A stretch of 64,000 nucleotides of DNA from Phyllostachys edulis (lineage: Eukaryota > Streptophyta > Magnoliopsida > Poales > Poaceae), in NCBI GenBank assembly GCA_036346405.1, contig CM070566.1:47217452-47281451 (forward strand). The letters run 5' to 3'. The position numbers and the translations under genes are program-made. Below are positions 20,478 through 32,700 of this stretch, in pieces (position 1 is the first letter of the stretch; every line of letters starts with the position of its first letter). The notes below the pieces were generated by a model, which was not told the origin of the DNA, did no database searches, and saw only the letters and a list, made by a program, of their open reading frames with translations.

Positions 20478-22117
20478 TGTGCAGTGTTTTGGTAATTATA
20501 GACAATCATGTGTTTTGTACTAACTCGCTTTATCAATAAGTTACTAGGGTTATTCTTGGACTAAGACGGAAGAACGCTAAAGGATCTCATCTCACTTAAG
20601 GTAAAGGTATCTAGTTGATAGGACCTTTTCTTAGTTTTACCGGTCTAGAAGATTGAAGGATAAAAGACCAGATTGATAATGTAGAAAGCTGTACTATAAA
20701 GAGGGATCAAATGTCTAGTAACTTGAAAGGAAAATATGCCACATGCTCAATCTCGCTTGGTTTAAAACTTGGATTCATTTGAAGTTGTCTGGCCTTTATT
20801 TAAATGTGCTTTATCTTCTTGGCCGGACTGACCGCAGTTGATTGGCCGGACTGACCGAAAACCCGGATCAACGCTGCGGTAAGCTTTTTCCAGTAAACTC
20901 CTTTTCTGCAATTTCAATAGCCGGACTAACCGCTGGTATTAGTCCGGAATGACCGGACCTCCAGATCGAGTGTCCCGGTCAGCCCTTTCCAGAGGAAGGA
21001 GTTTTTCGTATTTGGCTGTGATTCTTAAGGTCGGACTAACCGCCGACATAAGTCCAGACTGACCGAACACCCGGGTGAAAAGACCCGGTCAGTTTTTTCC
21101 AGAGAGGGATCTTTTTGTGTCTTGCTACTAAATCTCTAAAGCCAGACTAACCGCAGTTGTGACCCCGGGCTGACCGTGCCTCCGGTCCATCAGAGCGGTC
21201 AGCTTTTTACAGTAGTATGTTTTTCCTCTGGTTTGGATTTCTTGAGTCCGATCTGACCGGACCCCTAATGGCAGTCTAACCGGACATGCTATAACGGATA
21301 GTTTTAGCGCATTAAATGCGTAGTAGTCAACCGTTATCCTCAGTCCGGACTGACCGGCTAAATACTTGCAGTCTAACTGGACTTGCTGATCTTTTGGGGA
21401 TTTCGTGCTCCAAATAGTTAGTGCATGGGGTGGAGGCTATAAATACCTCACCCACTACAGCTAGAGAGCCTTGATGAACCTCATTGAATACTCTTGAGCC
21501 CTTTGCTTGTTCCTCCACTCTTTGAGAGCATTAAAATCATCTTGCAAAGGTTGTTGAGGTTTTTCCAAGTGCTTTATTTAGGGTTTGATCTTTGTGGCAC
21601 TTGAGCATCTTCAAGCAAAGAATCATTGGTCTATTACTCTCGGAGATTACCGTCTCTGGACAGTTCGGAGTTATGTCGCTGATCTTCTCAAAGGAGAATG
21701 TGAGAAGACCCGGCATTTGTGAAGGTTGGAGCTCGCCTATCGAGTGGAGAAGAGCTACCATTGGTGATCGAGGAAGTGCTTGTGTGAAGTCGGCTTGAGT
21801 TAATCAAGCTTCCTCAACGTGGATTAGTGAAGACCAAGCAACTCTCCTAAACCACGGAAAACATCGTTTGTCTCCCTAGTGTGGTTTACTCTCTCGCTCT
21901 TTACTTTGTGCATTTATGCTTATGAGTTAGTTGTTTATCTTGTTTAGATTGTTTAGCTTGTCTTGATAGTGTAGTGTACTTAGAAAGCCTTAGACCTTTT
22001 AGACCTTAACTTATGAAATTGTTTTTCATAGCTTTAAGTTTGGCAAAATCTGTTTTAGCCAAAAGAATTTAAAACCGCCTATTCACCCCCATCTAGTCGG
22101 TTATCCTTGATCCTACA
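20478..22117 (+). repeat. 5' LTR of copia element with CCGGACTGACCG repeats
   Basis: About 1640 bp starting TGTGCAGTGTTTTGG and ending CCTACA. The central part (20820-21370) holds some ten degenerate copies of TCCGGACTGACCG(G) in both orientations, 30-60 bp apart. A TATA-like gctataaatacc (21438-21449) lies downstream. The start may be 2 bp later (TGCAG). Confidence 0.75.
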
Positions 22118-22119
22118 AG

Positions 22120-22130
22120 TGGTATCAGAG
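22120..22130 (+). other. Primer binding site of copia element
   Basis: TGGTATCAGAG lies three bases after the LTR end and matches the tRNA-iMet priming site. Confidence 0.88.
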
Positions 22131-22174
22131 TTTGGTCTCTCATCTATTAGGTTTTACCGCCTAGAGAGAAAAAG

Positions 22175-22420
22175 ATGACTAGTGATGGTTTCTCCATTGG
22201 TAAAGCACCACAATTTGATGGCACAAATTATGCTTATTGGAAAGTTCGTATGACCATTTATCTTAAAGCCATAAGTTTGAGCATATGGAGAATTGTAGGA
22301 GGGTTTCATTATGCCTATTGATCCAAACAATCTTTCCACTTTAGATGAATGAAATGCTCTCCTAAATGCTCAAGCAATGAATGCTCTCCTAAATGCTCAA
22401 GCAATGAATGCTCTTTATGG
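22175..22420 (+). pseudogene. gag amino terminus of copia element
   Basis: ATG at 22175 begins MTSDGFSIGKAPQFDGTNYA, then YWKVRMTIYLKAI, which is the conserved start of plant copia gag (DUF4219/UBN2 type). A frameshift near 22300 and a tandem duplication of about 30 bp (22352-22411, unit AATGCTCTCCTAAATGCTCA) destroy the frame before the CACTA insertion. Confidence 0.8.
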
Positions 22421-22423
22421 AAC

Positions 22424-23995
22424 CACTACTACAGAAAAGGTCTTCACAGATAGTTCAAAAACGTCATCACGCATTTATTTCGTAAGCCGTCTGAGTTTAT
22501 AGGTCAAGAATGACATGAGGTCATCACAGACGGTTTTTGAACCGCTGTGATAATTAGTTATCACAGCGGTTCTTGTTGAGCGGTCTATGAAAATAGACTA
22601 TCACGAGCATTACGAACAAGAACCATCTATGATAATGGTTCTTGTTCGTAACCGTATGTGATAGTTTTTTATTGCAAAAAACAAATCGGATTTTGAGCCA
22701 AACCAATCAATTGCTAGACAAGAGTTTCCATATGCAATCTCTATCAAGACAATTAAAATCCAATTAAAATTTTGATGGCAAACAATTATAGGAAAGGGAA
22801 ACCAAAAGGTTTCTACAACGCCCCCTCGAATGGGAAAAAGAATAAAGTTACAAAGTTAAACTAGCTAGAAACCATCTATGCCTCAAGCTCTGAAGAACTC
22901 ATCGGCTTCTTGGATTGGCCTTGTGAGCTCATCTCTGTAAGGAGAGATGATCGAAACCTCCAAATGGCGCTTGACCTTAGGTAACACAAAATTAAGATAA
23001 TTTTCTTTACAACAAACAGACAACAAATTGTGTATGTTATGTACACGCACCTTCCGTGAGCCTACCTCTGTGGCGGACAAGGAGCTCCTTCAGATCCCTC
23101 CTCGTCGTTGTCATCGGTTGTGTCTCCTCACCGAATCACGACGGGAATCGAGGGTGGTCACGGAGCTCGGTGTGGGGAGGGAGAGGAGAGACTAATGGAA
23201 GAAAAGGCTAGGGTGGCTAATATATAAGGACAACACCAAAACATTTTGCCTCCAGCGCATGCATTCAAATTTTTTGAAGTCCATATGTGAATCACAGACG
23301 GTTTCATACAAAAATCGCTCAGGACAACATATCACGCATAGCGATTCGTTTCATGAACCGCTGCAGGATAAGTATCTCATCACGACGGTTTGTATTAAAA
23401 CCGTATGTGACTTGGAATTTTCCTTACTCGCGATTGTACTATGGCTTGAAATCACTTTCTTATTTTACCATGGCTTGAATTACTAGCACTCTGATTTTAC
23501 TATACTTTGAAATCACTAACTTTCTGATTTTACCATGCCTTGAATTCACTAACACTCTGATTTTACCATGCCTTGAAAATCAGTGAATTCAAGGCATGGT
23601 AAAATCAAAGAGTTAGTGATTTTCAAGCCATGGTAAAATCAGACAGTTGAGTTAGTGATTTCAAGCCATGGTAAAATCAGAAATACTTATCATAGACGGT
23701 TTTTCATACAAACCGTTTATGATGAGGACGGGAAGTCACAGACGGTTCGTGTTGAAAACCGTCTGTGATATTTAGTAGTATCACATACAGTTCTTGTTCA
23801 GAACCATCTGTGATACTTCATAAACGGTTTTTAACACGAACCGTCTGTGATATTACTTCTTTACAGACGGTTTTTAGCGCAACCAATAACACAGACGGTC
23901 ACTAAACCAAAACCGTCTGTGATTGTATTTAATACAGACAGTTTTGATCAACCGTCTGTGATGAGGCGTCTAGTATTAGCCTTTTTGTAGTAGTG
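22424..23995. mobile_element. Non-autonomous CACTA element 1
   Basis: 1572 bp beginning CACTACTACAGAAAAGG and ending CCTTTTTGTAGTAGTG. Subterminal regions (22460-22680 and 23270-23980) are packed with ACAGACGGTTTT / AACCGTCTGTGA motifs in both orientations, as in the large CACTA at 51842. No transposase is encoded. The middle holds minus-strand short ORFs of unknown origin and a palindrome at 23500-23690. The flanking 3-mers AAC and ATT do not match. Confidence 0.88.
23500..23690. repeat. Large palindrome inside CACTA element 1
   Basis: Inverted array of a 35-40 bp unit containing GATTTTACCATG and its inverse CATGGTAAAATC, with at least three copies per arm. The centre is near 23580 (tgaaaatcagtgaattca). 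Confidence 0.8.
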
Positions 23996-24039
23996 ATTTA
24001 TTGGGACTCTTATATTTGGAGATAAAAAGAATGTCATTT

Positions 24040-24519
24040 GGGTGCCCAAAACCTTGGTATCTAACCTCCAAGGACCCAAACAAATTTGGGTACCTAAAAG
24101 AGTATAACTTTGTTTTGTAGGTGAACTACAAGACCGGTGGAAGACATTGGGTACTTGATAGTGGGTGTACCCAACACATGACCGGAGACCGGAAAATATT
24201 CACCTCATTTGAAAACGGAGAAGGAGAAAATGAAAAGATCACTTTCGATGACAATAGCAAGGGAAAGGTAATAGGATTAGATAAAATCGTTATATCCAAT
24301 GATCTTTCTATTTCTAATGTATCATTAGTTGAATCTATTAATTTTAACTTGCTATCGATTGCACAAATTTGTGATCTTGGACTTTCTTGCACTTTCTCTC
24401 AAGAAGGTGTTTCAATTTCAAATGAAAAAGATAACTCTTTGGTATTCAAAAGTTTTCGTTTTGGGAATCTTTATTTGGTAGATTTTTCGTCAAGTGATTA
24501 TTGCCTCAAACTTGTTTAA
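24040..24519 (+). pseudogene. Protease region of copia gag-pol
   Basis: The frame at 24121-24519 starts GGRHWVLDSGCTQHMTGD, with the DSG retropepsin active site of Ty1/copia elements preceded by the KTGGRHW linker. It continues to GNLYLVDFSSSD. The sequence just before (WVPKTLVSNLQGPKQIWVPK at about 24026-24100) also belongs to it in another frame. After 24519 the expected gag-pre-integrase (KTSWGW...) begins but is cut by an inserted LTR. Confidence 0.82.
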
Positions 24520-24540
24520 TTGCAAAAACCTCATGGGATG

Positions 24541-26500
24541 TGTAACAACCCCAAGTTAATTAATGATAATTAGTATGCATCTAATCAACATGCATAGTGT
24601 TTTTGAAACATTTGCATCATTTATTGCACTTGGAAAATCTTAATCAAAATTTAAAACAAACACTTCAAATTTAAGCTCCAAAAGAAAACCGGAACAAAAA
24701 CTTATAATCCTCTTCTGGAAATAATTTATTCAAATACTATAATATTTATCTTGAATAAATATTTTTTCCAAATTTTTGAAACTCAATTTGACCCTCAGAA
24801 AATTCAAACTCAAATCAATACCCTATTCCAAGTTTGAATTTAAAATAAGTAAATAAATCTTGAACAATGGGGTTTAAGATTTTATTTGAGTACTAGGATG
24901 TTCCAGAACCCTCTGATTTATTTTAGATTTTTAGGATTTTATTTGCTATTTTTAGTAACGTAGTCAAAGTAGAAACAATGGAAAATCAATTTCGGTCAAA
25001 CCACGAGTTGTTTGGACCAGTCCAAACCACTTCCGACCGAGCTCGACGCAAACCAACAGACCTGATTCGGACCACCTGAATAAAGACTTCGCGATCGGAC
25101 CGTCCGATATTAATCGGGTGGTCCTAACACCCCTGTCCGCTCGGACCTACCCGAGCCAATCCGTCTTGACTCGATCGAGTCACCTAATCGCCTAAGCCGC
25201 ACCACCTTGTACCTCTGACCGCCCGGGCCTACGCTGCAGGGGCATCTTCAACCTCCTGCTGGCTTGCACTTAGGCGCTGAGCACCACGGGGCAGCCATGC
25301 TCTACCGCGCCTCCGTCACTGCTGTAAGCCACCGCCTCTCCCGACCTATCCCCTAGCATCTCCTTCTCACACCGTGACTCTTTCCATCCATGGGCTCGCA
25401 CAAAACCGGCTGTACCCTTCTTCTCCCCTCACTTCTTCTTGGTGAGAGAGAAGGAGGCAACAAGCTCTCCTCTGTCTGTTAGATACTGCCGTGCGACCTC
25501 ACCATTCTCGTTCTCTTTCAACGCCATCCCCATTTTCTCTAACCGAGCTTCTCTCTCACCTTGTAGCTCCGGAACACACAGTCGCCTCAGCCCTGGTGGG
25601 CGTGCACCCAATGCCATCACCACACCATTTTCCCCCTCCAAAGGAGTTCCTCTCCTATCCTTTGCATGTCATCTTGGGTCTTTGGGTATGAGACTCATTT
25701 CCCTCAATTCATTTCGGTATTTGCATCGCAGAAACATTGCAACTTTGATTTCCCCAATTTTTTGCCGGGTTACTATTCACTATCCTTTGTCAAAACCGGT
25801 AAGCTATTCTCCAATTGATTGTGGTGACACCATCTTGGTGGCATTGCTTACCTATCCCAACCATCCTTTGACCTTCTTTTTTCTTAGGGTGCTTTCCCCA
25901 TGATGAGCTCTTCGTCGCTGGCGCCATTGACGACGACAACGGTCCTCTGGTACTCCTCCGCCCCCCAACTTCACCACGTTGAGTTTCCTTAGGGTTCCTA
26001 GAGTCTTTTCCATCGCTTCAGGTGGGCAATGTCCCCCAAGTATTGACCCATCGCCGTGCATGTGCTGTAGCCGCCACACCCGGGTGCCATCGGGGTTGAA
26101 GACGAACGCCCTCGGTCACCGTGCCCCTCCTTCAACGTCGCATGAACCCCAGGAGGTCAGAACTGGTGATGATTTTCCCTGGAGAAGCCCCTACATCGAG
26201 TTCCTTGGCAACCGTACTCATCTCCTCCGCTCAACGCCGCCGCCGGCGCACCACCGCGCCTCTCCGCCAGCAAAGGCAACACCGAAAGGTAGCCTCGAGC
26301 TCAAGCTTTCTATTTTGGCTTACTCCGAGACCGGTGCGCCGCTGCCTCGCCGACGACATGTGTGGCAATGCCGCAGCCGCGCGCTCCCCTGCGTTTTGTC
26401 ATATTTCCGACCGTTTCCTGTAGCAACGTCATTAGGAATTAATTGCAATGATTAACAATTAATGATGTGATCTTTGTCAGCAAATCAGCAGTTAACTGAG
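24541..26500 (+). repeat. LTR fragment of another gypsy-type element
   Basis: It begins TGTAACAACCCCAAG directly inside the copia coding sequence. AT-rich for 600 bp, then GC-rich with overlapping spurious ORFs on both strands (25430-26450), the usual look of long grass gypsy LTRs. The right end is not clear: sequence of element A's family begins by 26527. No gene is recognised within. Confidence 0.55.
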
Positions 26501-26526
26501 TTAATGATTGGCACTTATTGGCCCGA

Positions 26527-29079
26527 GTCTATTTTCTTCACTGGTGTTACTGGTAAAAAAACACGATGATTCATGGCGGTTTTGCGTGGACTACAAAGAC
26601 AAATTCCCAATACCAGTTGTGGACGAGCTTCTTGATGAATTAGATGGGGCTACCTTTTTCACCAAGCTTGATCTCCGCAGTGGTTATCATTAAGTGCGCA
26701 TGCATGAAGTAGACATTGAGAAGATAGCCTTCCAGACGCACCACGGCCACTTTGAGTTATTGGTTATGCCCTTTGGGCTAACCAACACACCCTCTACTTT
26801 CCAGGCTCTCATGAATGAGGTGTACATGCATTTCTTCGCCGCTTTGTCCTTGTTTTCTTTGACGATATCTTGATTTACAGTTTGTCATGGGCGGAGCACC
26901 TTCAGCATGTGCAAGCAGTGTTCCAAATATTAAGGGATCACAGGTTAGCACTTAAACAATCCAAGTGCTTCTTTGGTGAGAAATCCGTTGCCTATTTAGG
27001 CCATATCATCTCCGGACAGGGTGTTTCTATGGACCCTATAGCAAGGTAGTAGCCATGCAACAATGGCCAACTCCGAAGTTAGTGCGGGCATTGTGGGGAT
27101 TCTTGGGACTGACAGGGTACTATCGGAAATTCATTCAAGATTATGGATTGGTGGCTGCCCCTCTGACTAAGTTACTTAAGAAAGAGGCATTCCGATGGTC
27201 CACAGATGCCACAGAAGCCTTTCAAAAACTCAAAACAAAGATCGACATCAAGACCGATTTTGCAATTACCTGATTTCTCCAAACGCTTTCTAGTTGATTG
27301 CAATGCATCAGGTAGCGGCATGGGTGCAGTACTTCACCAAGGGGATCGTCCGATTGCCTTCTTCAGTCGGCCCGTCGCACCACATCACACAAAATTGGCA
27401 GCGTATGAGAGGGAGCTCATTGGCTTAGTCAAAGCCGTTCGTCATTAGCGCATCAGATCTTTGGGGTGAACTTTTCTTGTTCTTCTGCACCATTATAGCT
27501 TGAAGTTTCTTCTGGACCAGCGCCTTTCCACCATACCACAACACCATTGGGTCAGCAAGCTCTTTGGACATGATTTTACTATGGAATTCCGACTTGGCAA
27601 ATTGAACTCAACTACCGATGCCCTCTCACCATGAGGAATTAGAACTCCACGCTCTATCAACACTGCACTTTGCTCTTTTCGACAGCTTACGACAGGAGGT
27701 CGCCACAAACACAGAGCTACTTGCATTGCATGACAAGGTGGCGGAGGGTTCAACAGGCTCTGCCTGGACATGTGGACGACTTGTTGCTTCATAACAGGAG
27801 AATTTTTGTGCACGATACTTTGGCCTGGTGGCCGCATATACTATCAGAGGGGCATGACTTGAGCCATGAGGGGGTGCAGAAAACACTTCATCGTATCCGA
27901 GCCACATTTTATCACCCCTCCTTGAACCGAAAGGTGCGTGATTTCATAGGTGATTGTGCGGTCTGTCAAAAAAACAAAACCGGACATCTCCATCCCACCG
28001 GATTATTGCAACCCCTCGAGGTTCCTACTTCGGTATGGGCGGATATTTCCCTGGATTTTATCGAAGGATTGCCAAAGGTCGGTGGAAAATCAGTTATTTT
28101 ATCGGTGGTCGATTGTTTCTCTAAATATGCACACTTTGTTACTTTGGGACATCCCTATACAACAAGTTTTGTGGCTCGTGAATTCTTGACTGACATAGTG
28201 CGTCTCCATGGCATGCCATCATCTATCGTCAGTGATCGTGATCCGGTATTTACAAGTAATTTTTGGACCGAGTTGTTTCATCTCGCAGGTGTCAAACTTC
28301 ATTTGAGTTCTGCCTTCTACCCATAGTCCGATGGTCAAACCGAGGTGGTCAAACATATCATTACCATGTATTTACGATGATTGGTGGGTGATCGTCCACA
28401 TCAATGGGTACAATGGTTACCATGGGCTGAGTACTGTTATAACTCCTCTTTTCAAACAGCACTAAAAGACACTCTGTTTCGTGTTGTTTATGGGCGCGAA
28501 CCTCTCTCGCTCCTGACTTATGCACATAGTTCGATGTGTGTTGAAGTCATCGATCAGCAAATGCAAGAAAGAGATGAGTTTTTACAGGAGATACGGGAAC
28601 GGCTTTTTCAAGCTCAAGCTCATATGAAAAACCATCATGATAAACAACGCCGGGATGTTGAGTTTCAAGTCGGCCAATGGGTTTGGCTTCGGATTCAACA
28701 TCGAGCAGCTGTATCAGTAACAGATCATTCATCTTCAAAGTTAGCACCGCGTTATTATGGGCCATTCAAGATTTTAGAATGAGTTGGATCGGTGGCCTAC
28801 AGATTGCACCTTCCACCTCGCTCTCATATTCATGATGTTTTTCACATCACCCTTCTTAAGGAATTTCGAGGTGACCCTCCAACATCCGTTGTATCATTTG
28901 CCATATATCATTCATGGCGAGCAATGTTCACTCTAGCCAAGATAGTTTGTTCTCGGTTGAATCGTGGCACATGTGAATTGTTGGTTCAATGGGAGGGATG
29001 TTCCACTACCGATGCTACTTGGGAAACTCTGGCAAGATTCTATCAACGCTTTCCATCATTCTAGCTCGAGGATGAGCTC
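26527..29079 (+). pseudogene. pol of element A': RT, RNase H, integrase, chromodomain
   Basis: Reading passes through several frames. RT: FCVDYKDKFPIPVVDELLDE with nine codons deleted relative to copy A, then a catalytic FFDDILIYS in another frame (about 26852-26880). RNase H: VDCNASGSGMGAVLH (27292). Integrase: zinc finger CAVCQKN (27955), first Asp in ISLDFIEGLP (28046), second in SDRDPVFTS (28231), and Glu in SDGQTEVV (28328) just after an in-frame stop. The carboxyl end has RLHLPPRSHIHDVFHITLL, then the chromodomain-like ELLVQWEGCSTTDATWE (28975-29025). Stops, deletions and shifts make it inactive. Confidence 0.87.
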
Positions 29080-29366
29080 ATTCTTGAGGAGTTGTGGGGG
29101 ATGTTGTGGATTCCTTTACGGGCAAGACCTACAAATTTACACAAGAAGAATCAAGGAGTTGCACGCCAGGTTATGAGCAGCAAGGTAATAGATGATGTAT
29201 CCATTTAGGACTCTTAATATTAGGAAGGTTTTAATTAGGAAAGGTTTATTAGATAAGGAAGATCAGGAAGATTTTGTTAGGACCTATTGTTAGCCTGGCG
29301 CTGTTATAAACCAATCTTTGTAATTGAGGGAGGCAAGCAATAAAGAAGTCTTTCTCTTAAAAACTT
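26527..29366 (+). mobile_element. Second copy of gypsy element A (A'), 5'-truncated
   Basis: Closely related to 2968-4702 over its first half, so it is the same family. It starts within the reverse transcriptase (SSLVLLVKKH) and runs through RNase H, integrase and chromodomain into a polypurine tract (GTTGTGGGGGA) and the start of its 3' LTR (TGTTGTGG, 29102). The LTR is split at 29366/34807 by element C and resumes at 34812. Confidence 0.88.
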
Positions 29367-29708
29367 TGTCATTACCCCAGTTGACAAGGAACGGGAAGAG
29401 CTAGCAAGCGCGAGAAGGAGCTAGCGAGTGCGGAGGCCCGCTACGAGATACTTAACTGAAGAGTGGGCCAAATGACCGTGGGCCAACTGAGCGCTTGTGC
29501 GGAAGAGTGAGGGCTACAAAAGCAATACTGAGTTTGTTATAACCAGGCGCTTGTGTCGTGATGAAGGGTACGTAACAATTGTAACGACAATACTATTCCC
29601 CAACTAATCTACATTCGTCTCCTTCTACCTTGCTGGTTCTTCCTCATCCCCTTCCTGTGTTTCTCTCTCGGCAACATTGTTCTTCTCTGAACAACTGGGT
29701 ACATAACA
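29367..29708 (+). repeat. 5' LTR of element C
   Basis: Starts TGTCATTACCCC and ends GTACATAACA. Short for a gypsy element. No clear TATA box. Confidence 0.93.
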
Positions 29709-29710
29709 AT

Positions 29711-29722
29711 TGGTATCAGAGC
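29711..29722 (+). other. Primer binding site of element C
   Basis: TGGTATCAGAGC lies two bases after the LTR; tRNA-iMet priming site. Confidence 0.92.
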
Positions 29723-29794
29723 ACCGATCCTACGCTAGGAAGCAACCTGGAGAAGCCAAGGTATCAAACGCGCTCACAGGAAAGGTCGTCAGCC

Positions 29795-32700
29795 ATGGAG
29801 CAAGAGATAGCGGCGCTTACTCGAGCAATCCAAACACAAAGTGCCACCATCCAGACGCTGGTGGAAGCGGTGGCAGAGATCAAACCAGTGGTTGTGGAGT
29901 TGAAAGAATGGAAGCCGCTGATGGCTGCCGCAGTTGATGATCTACGCGGCGAGGTGGGGAATTTGCGTGATCAAGTCCAACAGATGGCCCGAGAATCTGT
30001 TCCAGTGCCTAGAGTGTCTGGTTTGCCTCCATTACTGCCTACCCCTAAACATCTGAGAATCAAGGAGGACAAGGAGGAAGATGACTATGGTCATGGAACA
30101 AACGGCCACCACATTGCAAAGACCAAATCGGAGGAAGGCAATGGGAAATCATACCCTGGAGATATCTCAGGCTAACGGTATGAGTGGGTTACATTCTCTA
30201 CATCCACCCCCTCTTGATGTGGGAGAAATGGGTGGACGGAACTTTGGGGGGTACTACCATCAATCAGCGCCACCTAAGTTGGATTTCCCCAAATTTGATG
30301 GCGAAAATCCCAATGCATGGAGGTTGAAATGTGAAGTTTATTTTCGAGTTTGCTCCACAAGGCCAGAATTCTGGGTCAGCCTAGCCACAATGCATTTTGG
30401 GGGTAATGCAGTGTTATGGCTGCAATCAACTCAAGCACATACTAGATGTAGCAGTTGGGAAGAGTTTGTGGAAACTGTTTGTTTGCGATTTGGAAGAGAG
30501 GAATTCCAACAACAGCTTCGACACTTCAATCGTCTTAAGCAAAATGGAACAGTAACATAATTTGCTGAAAAATTCAATGAATCCATGCATAATCTTCTTG
30601 CTCATCACACTTGGGATCCCATGTTCTTTGTAACTCAATTCACAGATGGATTGAGAAGTGAGATTAGAGTAGTTGTTGTTTTACATCAACCTAAGAACCT
30701 TGATACTGCTGTTTCACTGACCTGTCTACATGAGGAGGTCTTGGAGACAATGCGGTGTGAGACACGTCGAACTGATTTCCAAACGAGTGGAAGACCTCCA
30801 ATGCAAACTATGTTGGCACTGCCAGCACCACTGGGTAGGCCACCAGGAGCCAACGGAAATCAGGCAAATGAACGGAGGAGTTCTGATGGTACACGAGCTC
30901 ATGGACCCGACGACAAGATGGCAACACTCCGGGCTTACCGACGAGCTAAAGGGTTGTGTCATACCTGTGGGGAAAGGTGGAACCAAGATCACCAATGTGC
31001 ACCAACAGTACAATTGCACATGGTTCAGGAATTATGGGAGTTGGTTCAAGAAACAAACTCAGAGGTGGATACAGCAGAAGAAGGGGGAATTCAGAATGAA
31101 GAGATTCTAGCGATCTCAGTTGTAGCAATGAAGGGTGCAGAAATACCGAAAACGGTGAAGCTCATTGGCCACATCCAAGGTATTGAGGTAACTATCCTGA
31201 TTGATTCCAGCAGTACTCATAGCTTTGTGAGGGAGGGAATTGCCGATAAGTTACAAGGAGAGCAGAAGTCTCAGCAAGGACTCAAAGTCAAGATTGCTGA
31301 TGGTGGCACTCTGACATGTATTCGAGAATTTCCAAAGTGTCAATGGCAAGTGCAAGGAGTGCAGTTCACAACTTCATTGAAGGTCTTAGCACTAGGTGGC
31401 TATGATATCATAATTGGAATGGATTGGCTAGAACAGCACAGTCCTATGATTATTCATTGGAGTAAGAAAATTCTGTCATTTTTCTATCAGGGCAGAAGAG
31501 TGGTGTTAAGAGGACTGAAGGGAAATGTATCTACTCGGGAGTCGCAGGCTATTTAGGCAGAGTGGTCAAGCTGGGAAGACATAATTCAGGCCAACGCAGC
31601 AGAAGTGGAATACTCAGAGACTCCCGATACTGTTCAGAAACTTTTGTCGGAATATGCAGAATTATTCAGAGAGCCCCATGGTTTGCCGCCTGCACGAGAA
31701 TTTGATCATGCAATCCGGTTAATACCAGGAGCATCACCTATCAATTTGAGACCCTACCGCTACCATCCAGTGCAAAAGGATGAAATGGAGCGACAAGTTT
31801 CTGATATGCTTGAGCAAGGCATCATTCATCCTAGCGCTAGCCCGTTTGCATCACCTGTGCTACTGGTCCCGAAGAAAGATGGGACATGGCGATTTTGCGT
31901 GGATTACCATCAATTGAACGCAATCATAGTGAAGAATCGCTATCCACTGCCGATCATTGATGAGTTGTTGGATGAGCTAACCAGGTCACAATGGTTTACC
32001 AGCCTTGACCTGCGAGCGGGCTACCACCAAATACGAATGAAGGAGGAGGATGAGCACAAGACTGCATTCAAAACGCACCATGGGCATTACGAATTCAATG
32101 TGATGCCGTATGGATTAACCAATGCGCCAGCTACCTTCCAAGGATTGATGAATACAATACTGGGGCCTTATTTGCGCCAGAGTGTATTGGTATTTATCGA
32201 TGACATACTAGTTTACAGTAAAACACTAGAAGAGCATGTGCTACAGCTTCGGCAAGTATTGGAAATTATGAAGAACCATCAACTGAAAATCAAGGAATCC
32301 AAATGTGCTTTCGCCCAAAGGCAGTTAACCTATTTAGGGCATGTGATCAGTCACAAAGGGGTATCTACTGATCCCAAGAACATTTCAGCAGTCAGAAATT
32401 GGCCAGTTCTAGAAAACGTCAAGCATGTGAGGGGATTCTTAGGCCTGGCTGGGTATTACAGGAAATTCGTCAGGAATTTTGGGCTAATCAGTCGGCCAAT
32501 TACTGAACTCTTGAAGAAAAATGTGGTGTTTGTTTGGACAAATGACAAAGAAGTTGCCTTCCAAGCCCTGAAGAATGCACTAATTTCAGCTCCAGTTTTG
32601 GCATTGCCAGACTTCACTCAAGAGTTTGTAGTAGAGATTGATGCATCAGAAAAAAGAATAGGAGCTGTGCTGATGCAAAACAAGCATCCTATCTCTTACC

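Larger units (their letters stand above)
20478..24538 (+). mobile_element. Ty1/copia element, internally deleted, split by a CACTA element
   Basis: Components: long 5' LTR (20478-22117), primer site (22120-22130), start of gag (22175-22420), CACTA insertion (22424-23995), then the protease region (24040-24519). About 1 kb or more of gag is missing between the two sides of the CACTA insertion. The right side is cut at 24539-24541 by another LTR. Long LTRs and the APQFDGTNYAYWK gag motif point to the SIRE/Maximus-like group. Confidence 0.82.

Noticed and set aside
25439..26455. Plus-strand ORFs of 154 and 158 residues
   Set aside because: Within a GC-rich part of an LTR fragment, with matching ORFs on the other strand and no recognisable protein feature.
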